Part shown: one piece after another, positions 7,168-15,119 of the stretch
Position numbering within the stretch: position 1 is the first letter of the stretch
How the letters are laid out: the number at the start of each line of letters is the position of its first letter
Source of the DNA: Pseudomonadota bacterium
GTDB taxonomy: Bacteria > Pseudomonadota > Alphaproteobacteria > Rhizobiales > Devosiaceae
Length of the DNA stretch: 17,021 bases
NCBI GenBank assembly: GCA_023431205.1
Contig: JAEYXQ010000143.1
Location: forward strand, 1-17,021
Direction: 5' to 3'
The notes under the pieces: model-generated
Databases searched by the model: none
Told to the model about the DNA's origin: nothing
Seen by the model: only the letters and a program-made list of their open reading frames with translations
Made by a program: the position numbers and the translations under genes

Positions 7168-7746
7168 GTGCGATCGAGGATCACCATTCGTGGCAAGACC
7201 GAACTGGCCCGCGCCTGGGGCCGCTTCGACAACTACCATGTCACCCATGTCGGCCCCGATGGCGTGGCCCGCGACTACGATCGCGAAGTCTATGACCACG
7301 GCCTCGCCGCCGCGGTGCTGCTCCACGACCCCGCTGCCGGCACGGTGCTCCTCACACGGCAATGGCGCCTGCCGCCCGAGCTCAATGGCGATCACCCGCT
7401 GGTCCTCGAAGCCTGCGCCGGCATGCGCGACGACGGTGAGTCGGCCGAAGTGGCGGCTCGGCGTGAAGCGCTCGAGGAAACCGGTTATGAGCCGCAGGAC
7501 CTGGAACTGCTTTTCGAAGTCTATCCCAGCCCCGGCGCCCTGACCGAAAAGGTCGCCTGCTTCCTGGGCCGTTACACCTCGGGCCAGCCCAGCGGCCGCG
7601 GCGGCGGCCTCGACCACGAGGGCGAAGAGATCGAAGTGGTCGAACTCCCCCTCGCTGACGCGCTGTCCATGATCAGGACCGGCGAGATCATGGACGCCAA
7701 AACCGTCATGATGCTGCAGGCCCTGCAGCTGAGGGAACGGGGTTAG
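7168..7746 (+). CDS. nudK: NudK-like Nudix pyrophosphatase
   Basis: 192 residues. A complete Nudix box G-x5-E-x7-RE-x-LEETGY is seen at residues 85-107; its Glu residues bind the Mg2+ ions needed to cleave a nucleoside diphosphate linked to another moiety. The surrounding sequence follows E. coli NudK (GDP-mannose pyrophosphatase) closely in order and spacing: REVYDHG, LLTRQWRLP, the EACAG lead into the box, LFEVYPSPGALTEKV, and the C-terminal EIEVVELPLADALSMIRTGEIMDAKTVMMLQ. ADP-ribose pyrophosphatase is the main alternative, since the two share the fold and the box. GTG 7168 is chosen because AGGAGGA precedes it at normal spacing; the frame runs open far upstream. The gene is monocistronic, divergent from sdhC and convergent with ftsY. 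Confidence 0.88.
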   Translation: MRSRITIRGKTELARAWGRFDNYHVTHVGPDGVARDYDREVYDHGLAAAVLLHDPAAGTVLLTRQWRLPPELNGDHPLVLEACAGMRDDGESAEVAARREALEETGYEPQDLELLFEVYPSPGALTEKVACFLGRYTSGQPSGRGGGLDHEGEEIEVVELPLADALSMIRTGEIMDAKTVMMLQALQLRERG

Positions 7747-7763
7747 AGCCTCCCGATGCCTCA

Positions 7764-7860
7764 GTAGACCTCATCCTGAGCCTGTCGAAGGACGAGGTCG
7801 TGCGCACGAGGCCTCAGCGGCCGCGACCTCGTGGTTCGACGGGCTCACCATGAGGTCTAC
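7764..7860. repeat. Inverted pair of 37-nt palindromic units, left of ftsY
   Basis: Unit 1 (7764-7800) begins GTAGACCTCATCCTGAGC and ends GACGAGGTCG; unit 2 (7824-7860) is the same unit on the other strand with a few differences. The arms could pair along their whole length, and each can also fold alone: unit 1 pairs CCTC..GAGG and TCCT..AGGA, while unit 2 pairs CCTC..GAGG and TGGT..ACCA. The pair fills the gap between the convergent nudK and ftsY genes and may act as a bidirectional transcript end or mRNA-stabilising hairpin; that role is inference. Confidence 0.85.
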
Positions 7861-7882
7861 AAACCGGCAGCGCTCGGCGAAA

Positions 7883-9124
7883 TCACTCCATCCCAGCAAT
7901 CGCCCGCGCGAACTCGTCGGCGCGGAACGGCTGCAGGTCGTTCACCCCTTCGCCCACCCCGATGAAGTGCACCGGCAGGCCGAACTTGCGGGCGATCGCG
8001 ACCAGGATGCCGCCGCGGGCAGTGCCGTCGAGCTTGGTCATCACCAGTCCGGTCACCCCCGCCCGCTGCCCGAAGATTTCCACCTGCTTCATGGCGTTCT
8101 GCCCGGTGGTGGCGTCGAGTGTCAGCAAGGTTGCGTGCGGTGCGGTCGGGTCCACCTTCTTGATCACCCGGATGACCTTTTCGAGCTCGTTCATCAGCTC
8201 GTCGCGATTTTGCAAACGACCCGCCGTGTCGACGATCAGGATGTCCCGGCCCTCGGCCCTGGCCTGGGTCACCGCATCGAAGGCCAGCCCCGACGCGTCG
8301 GACCCGGCGGGCCGCGACACCACCGGTGAATTGGTGCGCTGCCCCCAGACCTGCAACTGCTCGATCGCCGCAGCACGGAAGGTGTCGCCCGCCGCCAGCA
8401 TCACCGACTTGCCTTCGGCCGAGAACTTCTGTGCCAGCTTGCCGATCGTGGTAGTCTTGCCCGATCCGTTCACCCCGATCATCAGGATCACGAACGGCCG
8501 CCGCGCCGGATCGATCCGCAAGGGCTCCGCCACCGGCGCCAGCACCGCCTCGACTTCGCTCGCCAGCACACCGCGCACTTCCTCTCCCGTCACGTCGCGA
8601 TCGAAGCGGTCGCGCCGCAGGGTTTCGGTGATCGCGGTGGCGGTTTCGAGCCCCAGGTCCGCCTGGATCAGCACGTCCTCGAGTTCTTCCAGCGTTGCAT
8701 CGTCCAGCCGGCGCTTGGTGAACACGGCGGTGATCGAGCCGGTCAGCTGGTCCGAGGAACGCTTGAGCCCCGTGGTCAGCCTCTGCAGCCAGCCCTGCTT
8801 CGGCTCGGCCGTGGCGGGCGCCGGGATCACCGGCGTTGCATCCGGCACGCCTTCGGCAAGCCGCGCAGCGGTTGCCTGCTCCTCGATTTCTTCCACATAG
8901 TCCGGAGTTGTTTCCGGCGGGCCCGGGGGCGGCACCTCTTGGGCGGGAGCATCCGGCTCGTCGGGCACCGGCGCCGGCGTAGGCGGCACCGGCTCGGGCG
9001 CTGGGGGCGGTGCATCCGGTTCCGGTGCGGTCTCGGGCGGGGCCGGGCTCGGCACCGGCTTCGGCTCCTCCCCGATGATCTCGCCCCACAGGCGCTTGAA
9101 GAAGCCGGGTTTTTCTTGTGCCAT
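7883..9124 (-). CDS. ftsY: Signal recognition particle receptor FtsY
   Basis: 413 residues. FtsY is the membrane-associated SRP receptor GTPase that delivers ribosome-nascent chain-SRP complexes to the Sec translocon. Residues 1-20 (GFFKRLWGEIIG) form a basic amphipathic targeting helix; residues 20-108 are a Pro/Glu/Ala-rich acidic A domain; the four-helix N domain runs from about 110 to 200; and the G domain follows. Visible GTPase elements are GVNGSGKTTT (217-226), DTFRAAA (247-253), DTAGR (299-303), TKLDGTARGG (363-372) and the final GVGEGVNDLQPF. All are intact. ATG 9124 is preceded by GAGGA at normal spacing. It lies downstream of mtaB on the same strand but 130 bases away, with a palindromic pair in between. 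Confidence 0.97.
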   Translation of the reverse strand: MAQEKPGFFKRLWGEIIGEEPKPVPSPAPPETAPEPDAPPPAPEPVPPTPAPVPDEPDAPAQEVPPPGPPETTPDYVEEIEEQATAARLAEGVPDATPVIPAPATAEPKQGWLQRLTTGLKRSSDQLTGSITAVFTKRRLDDATLEELEDVLIQADLGLETATAITETLRRDRFDRDVTGEEVRGVLASEVEAVLAPVAEPLRIDPARRPFVILMIGVNGSGKTTTIGKLAQKFSAEGKSVMLAAGDTFRAAAIEQLQVWGQRTNSPVVSRPAGSDASGLAFDAVTQARAEGRDILIVDTAGRLQNRDELMNELEKVIRVIKKVDPTAPHATLLTLDATTGQNAMKQVEIFGQRAGVTGLVMTKLDGTARGGILVAIARKFGLPVHFIGVGEGVNDLQPFRADEFARAIAGME

Positions 9125-9152
9125 TTCCTTGTTCCTCAGCTTCGGGTGTCAC

Positions 9153-9243
9153 CGACCTCGCCTTTCGACGGGCTCAGGATGAGGTCTACACGAACGCAGC
9201 GCCCGAGTAGACCTCATGGTGAGCCTGTCGAACCACGAGGTCG
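9153..9243. repeat. Inverted pair of 37-nt palindromic units, right of ftsY
   Basis: Unit 3 (9153-9189) is in the reverse sense and unit 4 (9207-9243) in the forward sense, so this pair has the opposite arm order to the one left of ftsY. Unit 4 carries the TGGT..ACCA version of the inner stem; unit 3 carries the TCCT version with one imperfect base. It lies in the gap between mtaB and ftsY, beginning about 28 bases upstream of the ftsY start. Confidence 0.85.
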
Positions 9244-9254
9244 CGGTCACCGTG

Positions 9255-10517
9255 CTACGCCGCCACGCGCAGCGGCTCGCCCACGAGGCCCTCGGCCGTC
9301 ACGCCGGTGATCGCCACACGCACCAACTCGCCGGCCGCAAGCCCTGCAACCTTGACCGGCACGAACTGTTCCGTCCGGCCCAGGCCGTTGCGCTCCACCA
9401 GCACGTTTTCCACCCCTCCGAGGCGGCTGGCGCAGAGGGCCGCAAACTGTTTGTCGCCCTCGGCCCGCAGCACTCCGGCACGCTCGCGCGCCACCCCTCT
9501 GTCCACCTGCGGCATCCGTGCTGCCGGCGTGCCCGGCCGCGGGGAATAGGGAAAAACGTGCACATAAGTCAGCCCGGCCTCGCCGATGATCCGCCGCGTG
9601 TTCTCGAACATGGCGTCGGTTTCGGTGGGGAAGCCGGCGATGATGTCGGCGCCGAACACCATCTCCGGGCGGATCGAGCGCAGCTTCTCGACCACCGCGA
9701 GGGCATCGTCGCGCAGGTGCCGCCGCTTCATCCGCTTGAGGATCATGTCGTCGCCCGACTGCAAGCTGAGATGCAGATGCGGCATCAGCCGCCGGTCGGC
9801 CATCGCCTCATAGAGCGCGGGATCGGCCTCGATCGAGTCGATCGAGGAAATCCTGAGCCGCGGCAGGTCCGGTACGTGCTTCAGGATCGCCTGCACCAGC
9901 CTGCCCAGTGTGGGCGTCCCCGGGAGGTCAGGGCCATAGGAGGTGATGTCCACCCCGGTGAGCACCACCTCGCGATAGCCGTTGCCGACCAGCTTCCGGA
10001 TCTGCTCGACCACCAGTCCCATCGGCACCGAGCGCGATGGCCCGCGTCCGAACGGAATGATGCAGAAGGTGCAGCGGTGGTCGCACCCGTTCTGCACCTG
10101 CACGAATGCCCGTGTGCGCCCATCCATCGCCTCGATGAGGTGCCCGGCGGTTTCGCGCACGCTCATGATGTCGTTGACCTGCACCTTGTCGTTGAGCGCA
10201 GTGCCGAATACCATCGGGGTGTAGCTGTCGGCTTTGAGCTTGTCGGCATTGCCGATGACGAGGTCGACCTCGGCCATGTCGCCGAAGGTGCGCCCTTCGG
10301 TCTGCGCCGCGCAGCCGGTGACGATGATCCGCGCCTGCGGGTGGTCGCGCCGCGCCTTGCGCACCGCCTGCTTGGCCTGCCGCACGGCTTCGGCGGTCAC
10401 CGCGCAGGTATTGATGATGACGGCGTCGTCGAGCCCGGCCTTTTCGGCTTCGCTCTTCATCACCTCGGCTTCATAGGCGTTGAGCCGGCAGCCGAATGTC
10501 AGCGTCTCGACCGCCAT
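9255..10517 (-). CDS. mtaB: tRNA t6A37 methylthiotransferase MtaB
   Basis: 420 residues. A radical-SAM methylthiotransferase that converts t6A at position 37 of ANN-decoding tRNAs to ms2t6A. The N-terminal UPF0004 domain has the three ligands of the auxiliary [4Fe-4S] cluster in FGCRLN (C10), INTCAV (C38) and VTGCAA (C69). The radical-SAM motif C-x3-C-x2-C is CDHRCTFC (C145, C149, C152) followed by IIPFGRG. The barrel contains VLTGVDITSYG and HLHLSLQSGDD, and the last ~60 residues fit a TRAM RNA-binding domain. The FGCRLN start and absence of miaB/rimO features favour MtaB over its paralogues. Its ATG overlaps the dapF stop codon by one base, indicating translational coupling; the longer upstream open frame is a shadow of dapF. 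Confidence 0.95.
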   Translation of the reverse strand: MAVETLTFGCRLNAYEAEVMKSEAEKAGLDDAVIINTCAVTAEAVRQAKQAVRKARRDHPQARIIVTGCAAQTEGRTFGDMAEVDLVIGNADKLKADSYTPMVFGTALNDKVQVNDIMSVRETAGHLIEAMDGRTRAFVQVQNGCDHRCTFCIIPFGRGPSRSVPMGLVVEQIRKLVGNGYREVVLTGVDITSYGPDLPGTPTLGRLVQAILKHVPDLPRLRISSIDSIEADPALYEAMADRRLMPHLHLSLQSGDDMILKRMKRRHLRDDALAVVEKLRSIRPEMVFGADIIAGFPTETDAMFENTRRIIGEAGLTYVHVFPYSPRPGTPAARMPQVDRGVARERAGVLRAEGDKQFAALCASRLGGVENVLVERNGLGRTEQFVPVKVAGLAAGELVRVAITGVTAEGLVGEPLRVAA

Positions 10518-11386
10518 CACGCCGCCTCGTCGCGGGTCCATGCCCCGGTGGCGGGGTCGAGCTGGCCGGCCCATTCCCACTCGGCGGGACCGGTCAGCGC
10601 CACATGGTCGTCGGGCTGCCATTCGACCACGAGGTCGCCGCCCGGCAGCGTCACCGTCGCCTTGCGCGCCGTGCGGCGGGTGCGGGCGCCATTGACCACA
10701 GCCGCGCAGGCCGCGGTGCCGCAGGCCTGGGTCAGCCCCGCCCCGCGTTCCCAGGTTCTGAGCACGATCCGGTCCGGCGCCGTCACCAGCGCGATCGAGA
10801 TATTGGCGCGCTCGGGAAACAGCGGATGGTTCTCGAGCAGCGGCCCGAAGCGGTCGAGCTGGTAGCTCCACACATCGTCCTTCACCCAGAAGGTCGCATG
10901 CGGATTGCCCATCGAGGCGACCGATGGCGAATGCAGCACGGGCTCGTCGATCGGCCCGATCTGCAGCTCCACCTGCCGCGTATCGGCGAACTCCTCGTTG
11001 AGCGGGATCTCGTACCAGGCGAACTTGGGCGTGCCCATGTCTACCGTGATAAGCCCGTCCTCGCCCTCTTCACCGAACAGGATGCCGGCGACGGTCTCGA
11101 AGATGAAGCGCTGCCGCCCCTGCTCGGCCGTCAGCGCCTGCACCACGCAGCGCATGCCGTTGCCGCAGGCCTCGGCGCGCGAGCCATCGGAGTTGATGAT
11201 CTCGATGAAGTTGTTGGTGCCAGACGAACGCGGATCATGGATGGCCATGATCTGGTCGAACCTGGTCTCGGGGCGCGCATTGATGGTCACTGCCGCTTCA
11301 GCCGACACCCGGTCGGTCCGGCCGCGCATGTCGGCGACGATGATCTGGTTGCCCAGCCCGTTCATCTTGGCGAAGGGTACGTTCAT
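10517..11386 (-). CDS. dapF: Diaminopimelate epimerase
   Basis: 289 residues, typical length. DapF interconverts LL- and meso-diaminopimelate in the cytoplasm, supplying lysine synthesis and peptidoglycan crosslinks. The two catalytic cysteines, one in each half of the pseudo-symmetric fold, are in ACGNGMRC (C74) and TQACGTAACA (C222). The N-terminal KMNGLGNQIIV and the substrate-contact segment SMGNPHATF are also present. It is the first gene of a dapF-mtaB-(ftsY) run, an arrangement that recurs in Hyphomicrobiales. ATG 11386 has only a weak ribosome site (CAGG); the internal ATG at MNGLGN would cut into conserved sequence and is rejected. Confidence 0.96.
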   Translation of the reverse strand: MNVPFAKMNGLGNQIIVADMRGRTDRVSAEAAVTINARPETRFDQIMAIHDPRSSGTNNFIEIINSDGSRAEACGNGMRCVVQALTAEQGRQRFIFETVAGILFGEEGEDGLITVDMGTPKFAWYEIPLNEEFADTRQVELQIGPIDEPVLHSPSVASMGNPHATFWVKDDVWSYQLDRFGPLLENHPLFPERANISIALVTAPDRIVLRTWERGAGLTQACGTAACAAVVNGARTRRTARKATVTLPGGDLVVEWQPDDHVALTGPAEWEWAGQLDPATGAWTRDEAA

Positions 11387-11603
11387 CCTGGCGTGGCGCC
11401 CGCTTGTTTGGCTGCCGCCCTATATGGCGGAACTGCCGGCCAATTGCCAGCAGGCCCGGCGCAAGCCTGCCGCGCAGCCGCGTCGATGCTTAAGATTGCT
11501 CATAAATCATAAGGGCTTCTGCGTCATCCGACCTTAACCAGCTTGGGACGCAGTTCCCCCGCCACCGGTCCCCTTGATCTATGGTTCCCGTCAGAGGGGG
11601 CAA

Positions 11604-12836
11604 GTGGACCAGATGCGCGGAAACGCAGTGGAGAGCATCGGGACAGGGGCGGAACGGGCGCAGCCGATGCTGCGGCCGGCGGCATCGCCGCTGTGCGCGG
11701 TCTCACTTGCGACCTGGAACCGGCTCGGTGACAGGGCCGCCGAACCCAATGGATTCTTCACCGCCGGCTACTCCATCCCGGCCTTCGAGCTCACCGGCAA
11801 GCTGTCCAACCCTCGCCTGCTGCTGGCAACACCCGACGCTGGCGAGAAGACCGTCATCGGCCTCCTGCCCGTGGTGTCGGCATGGTCTGCCCTGCGCCTG
11901 CCGGTGCCAGCCCTGGTTGCCCAACAGCCCTACAGTCCACTGACCGTCCCGTTGCTGCACGCCGATCGCGCCGAGGAAGCTGCCGGGTTGCTGATCGACG
12001 CTGCCCGCACCAGCGGGGCGCGGGTGCTGTCGCTTCCCGCCATGACGCTGGATGGACCGGCCTTTGCGGCACTGACCGCCGCCATGGACCGGCGAGGCCT
12101 TCGCCCGGCCGTTCACAACCGTCACCAGCGCGCCGTGCTTGATGCCACCGCTGAAGCCGAGACCTATCTGCGCGAAACCTTGGGCGGCAAGAAGCTCAAG
12201 GAGTTGCGCCGCCAGCGGAGCCGCTTGGCCGATAAAGGCGCCGTCGCCTTCACCATCGCCAACACCCCCGACAGGGTGATGCCGGCGCTCGAGCGCTTCC
12301 TTGTGCTCGAAGCCTCCGGCTGGAAAGGCGCCGGCGGCACCGGCCTCGCCCAGGCAGAGCGTGACGCCGCCTTTGTCCGGACGGCTGCCGCCACTCTGAG
12401 CACCCGCGGGCGCATCGAGATCGCCGAACTGACCCTGAACGATGAAGTGGTCGCCTCCGGTATCCTGATCCGCCAATGCGATCGCGTGCTGTTCTTCAAG
12501 ATCGCCTATGACGAGAGCCGCGCCCGCTACTCGCCCGGCGTGCAACTGACGCTCGAACTCACCCGCCACTATGCCGCCGACCCGCAGGTCGCGCTGGTGG
12601 ATTCCACCGCCGACGCCGGCCACCCGATGATCGACCACGTCTGGCGCGAGCGCCTGACCATCGCCGACCTGTTGATCCCCACCCGCCCGAACGACCCCAT
12701 CGCGGCTGCCATCATCGGCCTCATGGCGGCTCGCCGCAGCGCCCGTGAAGGCGCCAAGCGACTGCTTCGTGCCACCTCGAATTCAAGGAGAAACGCTCGT
12801 GACTGCTCTGCTGACCGCCGACGACTCTGCGTTTGA
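11604..12836 (+). CDS. CelD/BcsL-type (FemAB-like) acyltransferase
   Basis: 410 residues from GTG 11604. The protein resembles the BioF2-like/GNAT_acetyltransf_6 family (CelD/BcsL, COG5653), whose members acylate cell-surface sugars or cellulose or act in wall and holdfast assembly. The central segment GGKKLKELRRQRSRLADKG (about 194-212) is the basic helix typical of this family, followed by LEASGWKGAGGTGL (235-248) and the second-half core EVVASGILIR..RVLFFKIAYDE..YSPGVQLTLEL. GTG 11604 is preferred for its AGAGG site six bases upstream; ATG 11613 and TTG 11574 are alternatives. The last ~13 codons overlap the next gene, whose ribosome site lies inside this one. The donor and acceptor are not apparent from the sequence. 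Confidence 0.8.
   Translation: MDQMRGNAVESIGTGAERAQPMLRPAASPLCAVSLATWNRLGDRAAEPNGFFTAGYSIPAFELTGKLSNPRLLLATPDAGEKTVIGLLPVVSAWSALRLPVPALVAQQPYSPLTVPLLHADRAEEAAGLLIDAARTSGARVLSLPAMTLDGPAFAALTAAMDRRGLRPAVHNRHQRAVLDATAEAETYLRETLGGKKLKELRRQRSRLADKGAVAFTIANTPDRVMPALERFLVLEASGWKGAGGTGLAQAERDAAFVRTAAATLSTRGRIEIAELTLNDEVVASGILIRQCDRVLFFKIAYDESRARYSPGVQLTLELTRHYAADPQVALVDSTADAGHPMIDHVWRERLTIADLLIPTRPNDPIAAAIIGLMAARRSAREGAKRLLRATSNSRRNARDCSADRRRLCV
12785..12790 (+). promoter_or_regulatory. Ribosome binding site inside the preceding gene
   Basis: AAGGAG eight bases before GTG 12799 fixes the start of the cupin-like gene. It lies within the coding end of the acyltransferase, so the two genes share 38 bases in different frames and are probably translationally coupled. 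Confidence 0.7.
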
Positions 12837-13749
12837 GAACCTGTTTCCCAACCAACCCTTCCGCATCACTCATAGCCTGGTTGGCGATCCGCGCCTCACC
12901 CTGCCGGCCATCCTGCAGCTGGTGAAGGCGCTGCCGCGCGACCGCATCGAGTACAATTCCGGCAAGGCGGCCGTCAGCCAGGACCCGTCCTCCACCCCGC
13001 TGGTCGACCTCGACCCGGAAGACGTCGTCACCCAGATCGAGACAGCCGGCGCCTGGATGGTGCTGAAGCGCGTCGAGCACCACCCCACCTACAGGGCCCT
13101 GCTTGAGGAAGTGCTGGAGTCGGTCGCCAGGGCGCGCGGCTTCCGCGACGTCAAGGACGCCCGCTTCACCGACATCCAGGGCTTCATGTTCGTGTCCTCG
13201 CCGAACTCGACAACCCCGTTCCACCTCGACAGCGAGGACAACTTCTTCGTCCAGATCCATGGCGACAAGCAATTCGCCATCTATGACAACACCGACCGCA
13301 GCATCGCCAGCGAAGACCAGATCGAGCATGCGATCACCAAGCATCGGAACCTGAAGTTCGATGACGCCCATGCCGCCCGCGGCACCGTCAACGAGCTCAA
13401 GCCCGGCGAAGGCGTGTTCGTGCCCTATATCTGGCCCCATTGGGTGAAGACCAAGGACACCTATTCCATCTCGCTGGCGATCACCTGGAGGACCCCCGAG
13501 GTGAAGCGCCGCAACAATCTTTATGTCGCCAACTCCATGCTGCGCGACCGCGGCTTTCCGCAGCAGGCGCCCGGCATCAATCCGGCCTTTGACGCGGTCA
13601 AGGTTGCCGCCGTGCAGACCATGGCGCTGCTCGCCGCGCCGCTGCGCCGCAGTGAAGGCCTGCGCAAGGTGATCCGCTCGCTGGTGCTGGGCAAGGACGC
13701 CAACTACTACTACCGCGACAAGGCCAAGCCCAAGCAGGTCGGCATGTAG
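12799..13749 (+). CDS. Cupin-like (JmjC-type) oxygenase
   Basis: 316 residues from GTG 12799. It looks like the cupin-like/JmjC family of Fe(II)/2-oxoglutarate-dependent oxygenases. The metal triad is visible as TTPFHLDSEDNF (H142, D144) and, after the beta barrel, YIWPHWVKT (H214). GDKQFAIYDN (K157) fits the strand that follows the first metal motif and may hold the 2-oxoglutarate carboxylate. The ~60 C-terminal residues after the barrel are basic and include a hydrophobic stretch (VAAVQTMALLAAPL). The substrate is unknown; protein hydroxylases and small-molecule oxygenases share this fold. There is no DNA-binding domain to support a regulator role. It is coupled to the upstream acyltransferase, which implies they act on the same product. 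Confidence 0.78.
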   Translation: MTALLTADDSAFENLFPNQPFRITHSLVGDPRLTLPAILQLVKALPRDRIEYNSGKAAVSQDPSSTPLVDLDPEDVVTQIETAGAWMVLKRVEHHPTYRALLEEVLESVARARGFRDVKDARFTDIQGFMFVSSPNSTTPFHLDSEDNFFVQIHGDKQFAIYDNTDRSIASEDQIEHAITKHRNLKFDDAHAARGTVNELKPGEGVFVPYIWPHWVKTKDTYSISLAITWRTPEVKRRNNLYVANSMLRDRGFPQQAPGINPAFDAVKVAAVQTMALLAAPLRRSEGLRKVIRSLVLGKDANYYYRDKAKPKQVGM

Positions 13750-13775
13750 CACGGCGCCGGTCTGCAGCACCCGAC

Positions 13776-13799
13776 AAGGGCGGCCGGTCGGTCGCCCTT
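13776..13799. terminator. Bidirectional terminator-like hairpin
   Basis: AAGGGCGGCC and GGTCGCCCTT form a 10-bp stem (one G-T pair) around a four-base loop, placed between the convergent cupin-like and second acyltransferase genes and overlapping the latter's stop codon. The flanking U-tracts are weak on both strands, so its efficiency is uncertain. Confidence 0.5.
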
Positions 13800-15000
13800 A
13801 TTCGTCCCGGCCCTTGCTGGTCAGCCGGTGCAGGGTCTGGCGGACGCGCTTGGCGGCATTCCACAGCCACGGAGTCTGCTTGATCTGCCGCTTGATCGAG
13901 GCGCGCAGGCTGAGCAGGCCTGCGGCCAGCCGACCGCGCAGGGTCAGCGGAATGACGCTGTGGTAGACCTCGACCGCCTCGGTCCACTCCGTCTTGTAGC
14001 CGAAGTCGCCCAAGCCCATGTCCATGGTGACGATCCCGGCCTGGGTGAGGTCGTCCATCACCATGCCGTTGAGGATGGCCATCAGGCTGTATTGCGCCGC
14101 CGGTCCACTGCTCGTCGAGTTGATGTACTGCGAGTAGTGATCGCCCGCCATGGCGCCCCAGCAGGTGGCGACGATCTCGTCTCCCGCATAAAGCACATGG
14201 AGGCAGAAGGCCGGCCGCTCCTCGCCGAAACCCCGCGCCACCAGCGCCTTGAACAGGCGCACGAAGGGCGGGTCCGCGAACACGTTGCGCACCCCCATCT
14301 CGCCGAACCGCGCGCCCCGCTGCTCGAGGAACACCCGGTGGGCCAGCGCCAGCGTTTCGGCATCGTCGACGCGCACGGCCCGCAGCGTGCCGTGGTTTTC
14401 GACCAGCCGGCGCATGCCGCGCTTGATGTTGTTGCGCCGTTTGGTGCTGAGGCGGTGCTCGATATAAGGCACCGGCGTCGGCCCGATCGTGGCCATGTAG
14501 AAGTTCGATGCACCCGGCACGCGCCCCAATGCCAGCACCGGATTGTCCATGCCCTGCCACTGCGCCGGCTGGTTGAACATGGTCACCAGGTCGGCGCCGC
14601 CCGCCGCCGCACAGATCCGCCGCAGCAGGTCCACAAGCGCCGGTGCTTCGATGCGGAAGTCCGGATGCGCCATCAGCCAGTCGCTGTTGGAAACCTCGGT
14701 TCCCACCATGGCCGCCACCCGCACACCCCATCGCCGGCGGATCACCAGCGGCAGCAGCGCCATGGTGCGTCCCCCTTGGCGGATCACGGCGACGACCAGT
14801 CCCTGGGAGGACTCGAGTCCGGCCGCCAGCAGCCCCTCAACCCAGTCGAAACGCTGGTACGGAGTCATGACCGCACCCTGTTCCAGCGCGCGCCATTCGG
14901 CTTCGGCGCCGGCCATGTCGGTGAAGATCTCGAATTCGAACAAGCCGGATGGTGCGACCGGTCGACCTTCAGCGTCGCTCTGCTCTGCCAGCAGCGTCAT
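13798..15000 (-). CDS. Second CelD/BcsL-type (FemAB-like) acyltransferase
   Basis: 400 residues from ATG 15000. Same broad family as the gene at 11604 but more canonical. The first half has a GNAT-like core with MTPYQRFDWVEGLL (45-58) and ALLPLVIRRR. The hallmark basic helix is STKRRNNIKRGMRRLVENHG (185-204). The second half has VLYAGDEIVATCWGAMAGDHYSQYI, the segment SLMAILNGMV and the closing MGLGDFGYKTEWTEAV (328-343), the usual signature near the end of the second domain. C-terminal to it lie ~60 basic residues that may contact membrane or polysaccharide. Caulobacter HfsK, a holdfast-modifying enzyme, is a characterised relative of this fold, but specificity cannot be transferred. The start is uncertain: TTG 15033 is also in frame and neither has a clear ribosome site. 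The gene converges on the cupin-like gene and diverges from the methyltransferase. Confidence 0.85.
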   Translation of the reverse strand: MTLLAEQSDAEGRPVAPSGLFEFEIFTDMAGAEAEWRALEQGAVMTPYQRFDWVEGLLAAGLESSQGLVVAVIRQGGRTMALLPLVIRRRWGVRVAAMVGTEVSNSDWLMAHPDFRIEAPALVDLLRRICAAAGGADLVTMFNQPAQWQGMDNPVLALGRVPGASNFYMATIGPTPVPYIEHRLSTKRRNNIKRGMRRLVENHGTLRAVRVDDAETLALAHRVFLEQRGARFGEMGVRNVFADPPFVRLFKALVARGFGEERPAFCLHVLYAGDEIVATCWGAMAGDHYSQYINSTSSGPAAQYSLMAILNGMVMDDLTQAGIVTMDMGLGDFGYKTEWTEAVEVYHSVIPLTLRGRLAAGLLSLRASIKRQIKQTPWLWNAAKRVRQTLHRLTSKGRDE

Positions 15001-15119
15001 CGGAGTGGCCCAAGTCCCGGAGTTAGGCCGCAATCATAGCGCGGCAATCGGCAGCATTTTGTTAATGCGTCGGCGCACAATGTCGATTGCTGCCCGCCCG
15101 GGCGCTGCTAGGATCGGGC

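Noticed and set aside
9216..10865. 549-codon plus-strand ORF opposite mtaB
   Set aside because: Shadow of MtaB, whose cluster-binding cysteines and junction with dapF are intact.
11490..11504. TTAA-N7-CATA as a CtrA box upstream of the first acyltransferase
   Set aside because: Only half of the consensus matches, which is weak even in AT-poor DNA.
15054..15068. GCATT-TTGTT-AATGC inverted repeat before the methyltransferase
   Set aside because: Five-base arms are too short to distinguish from chance.
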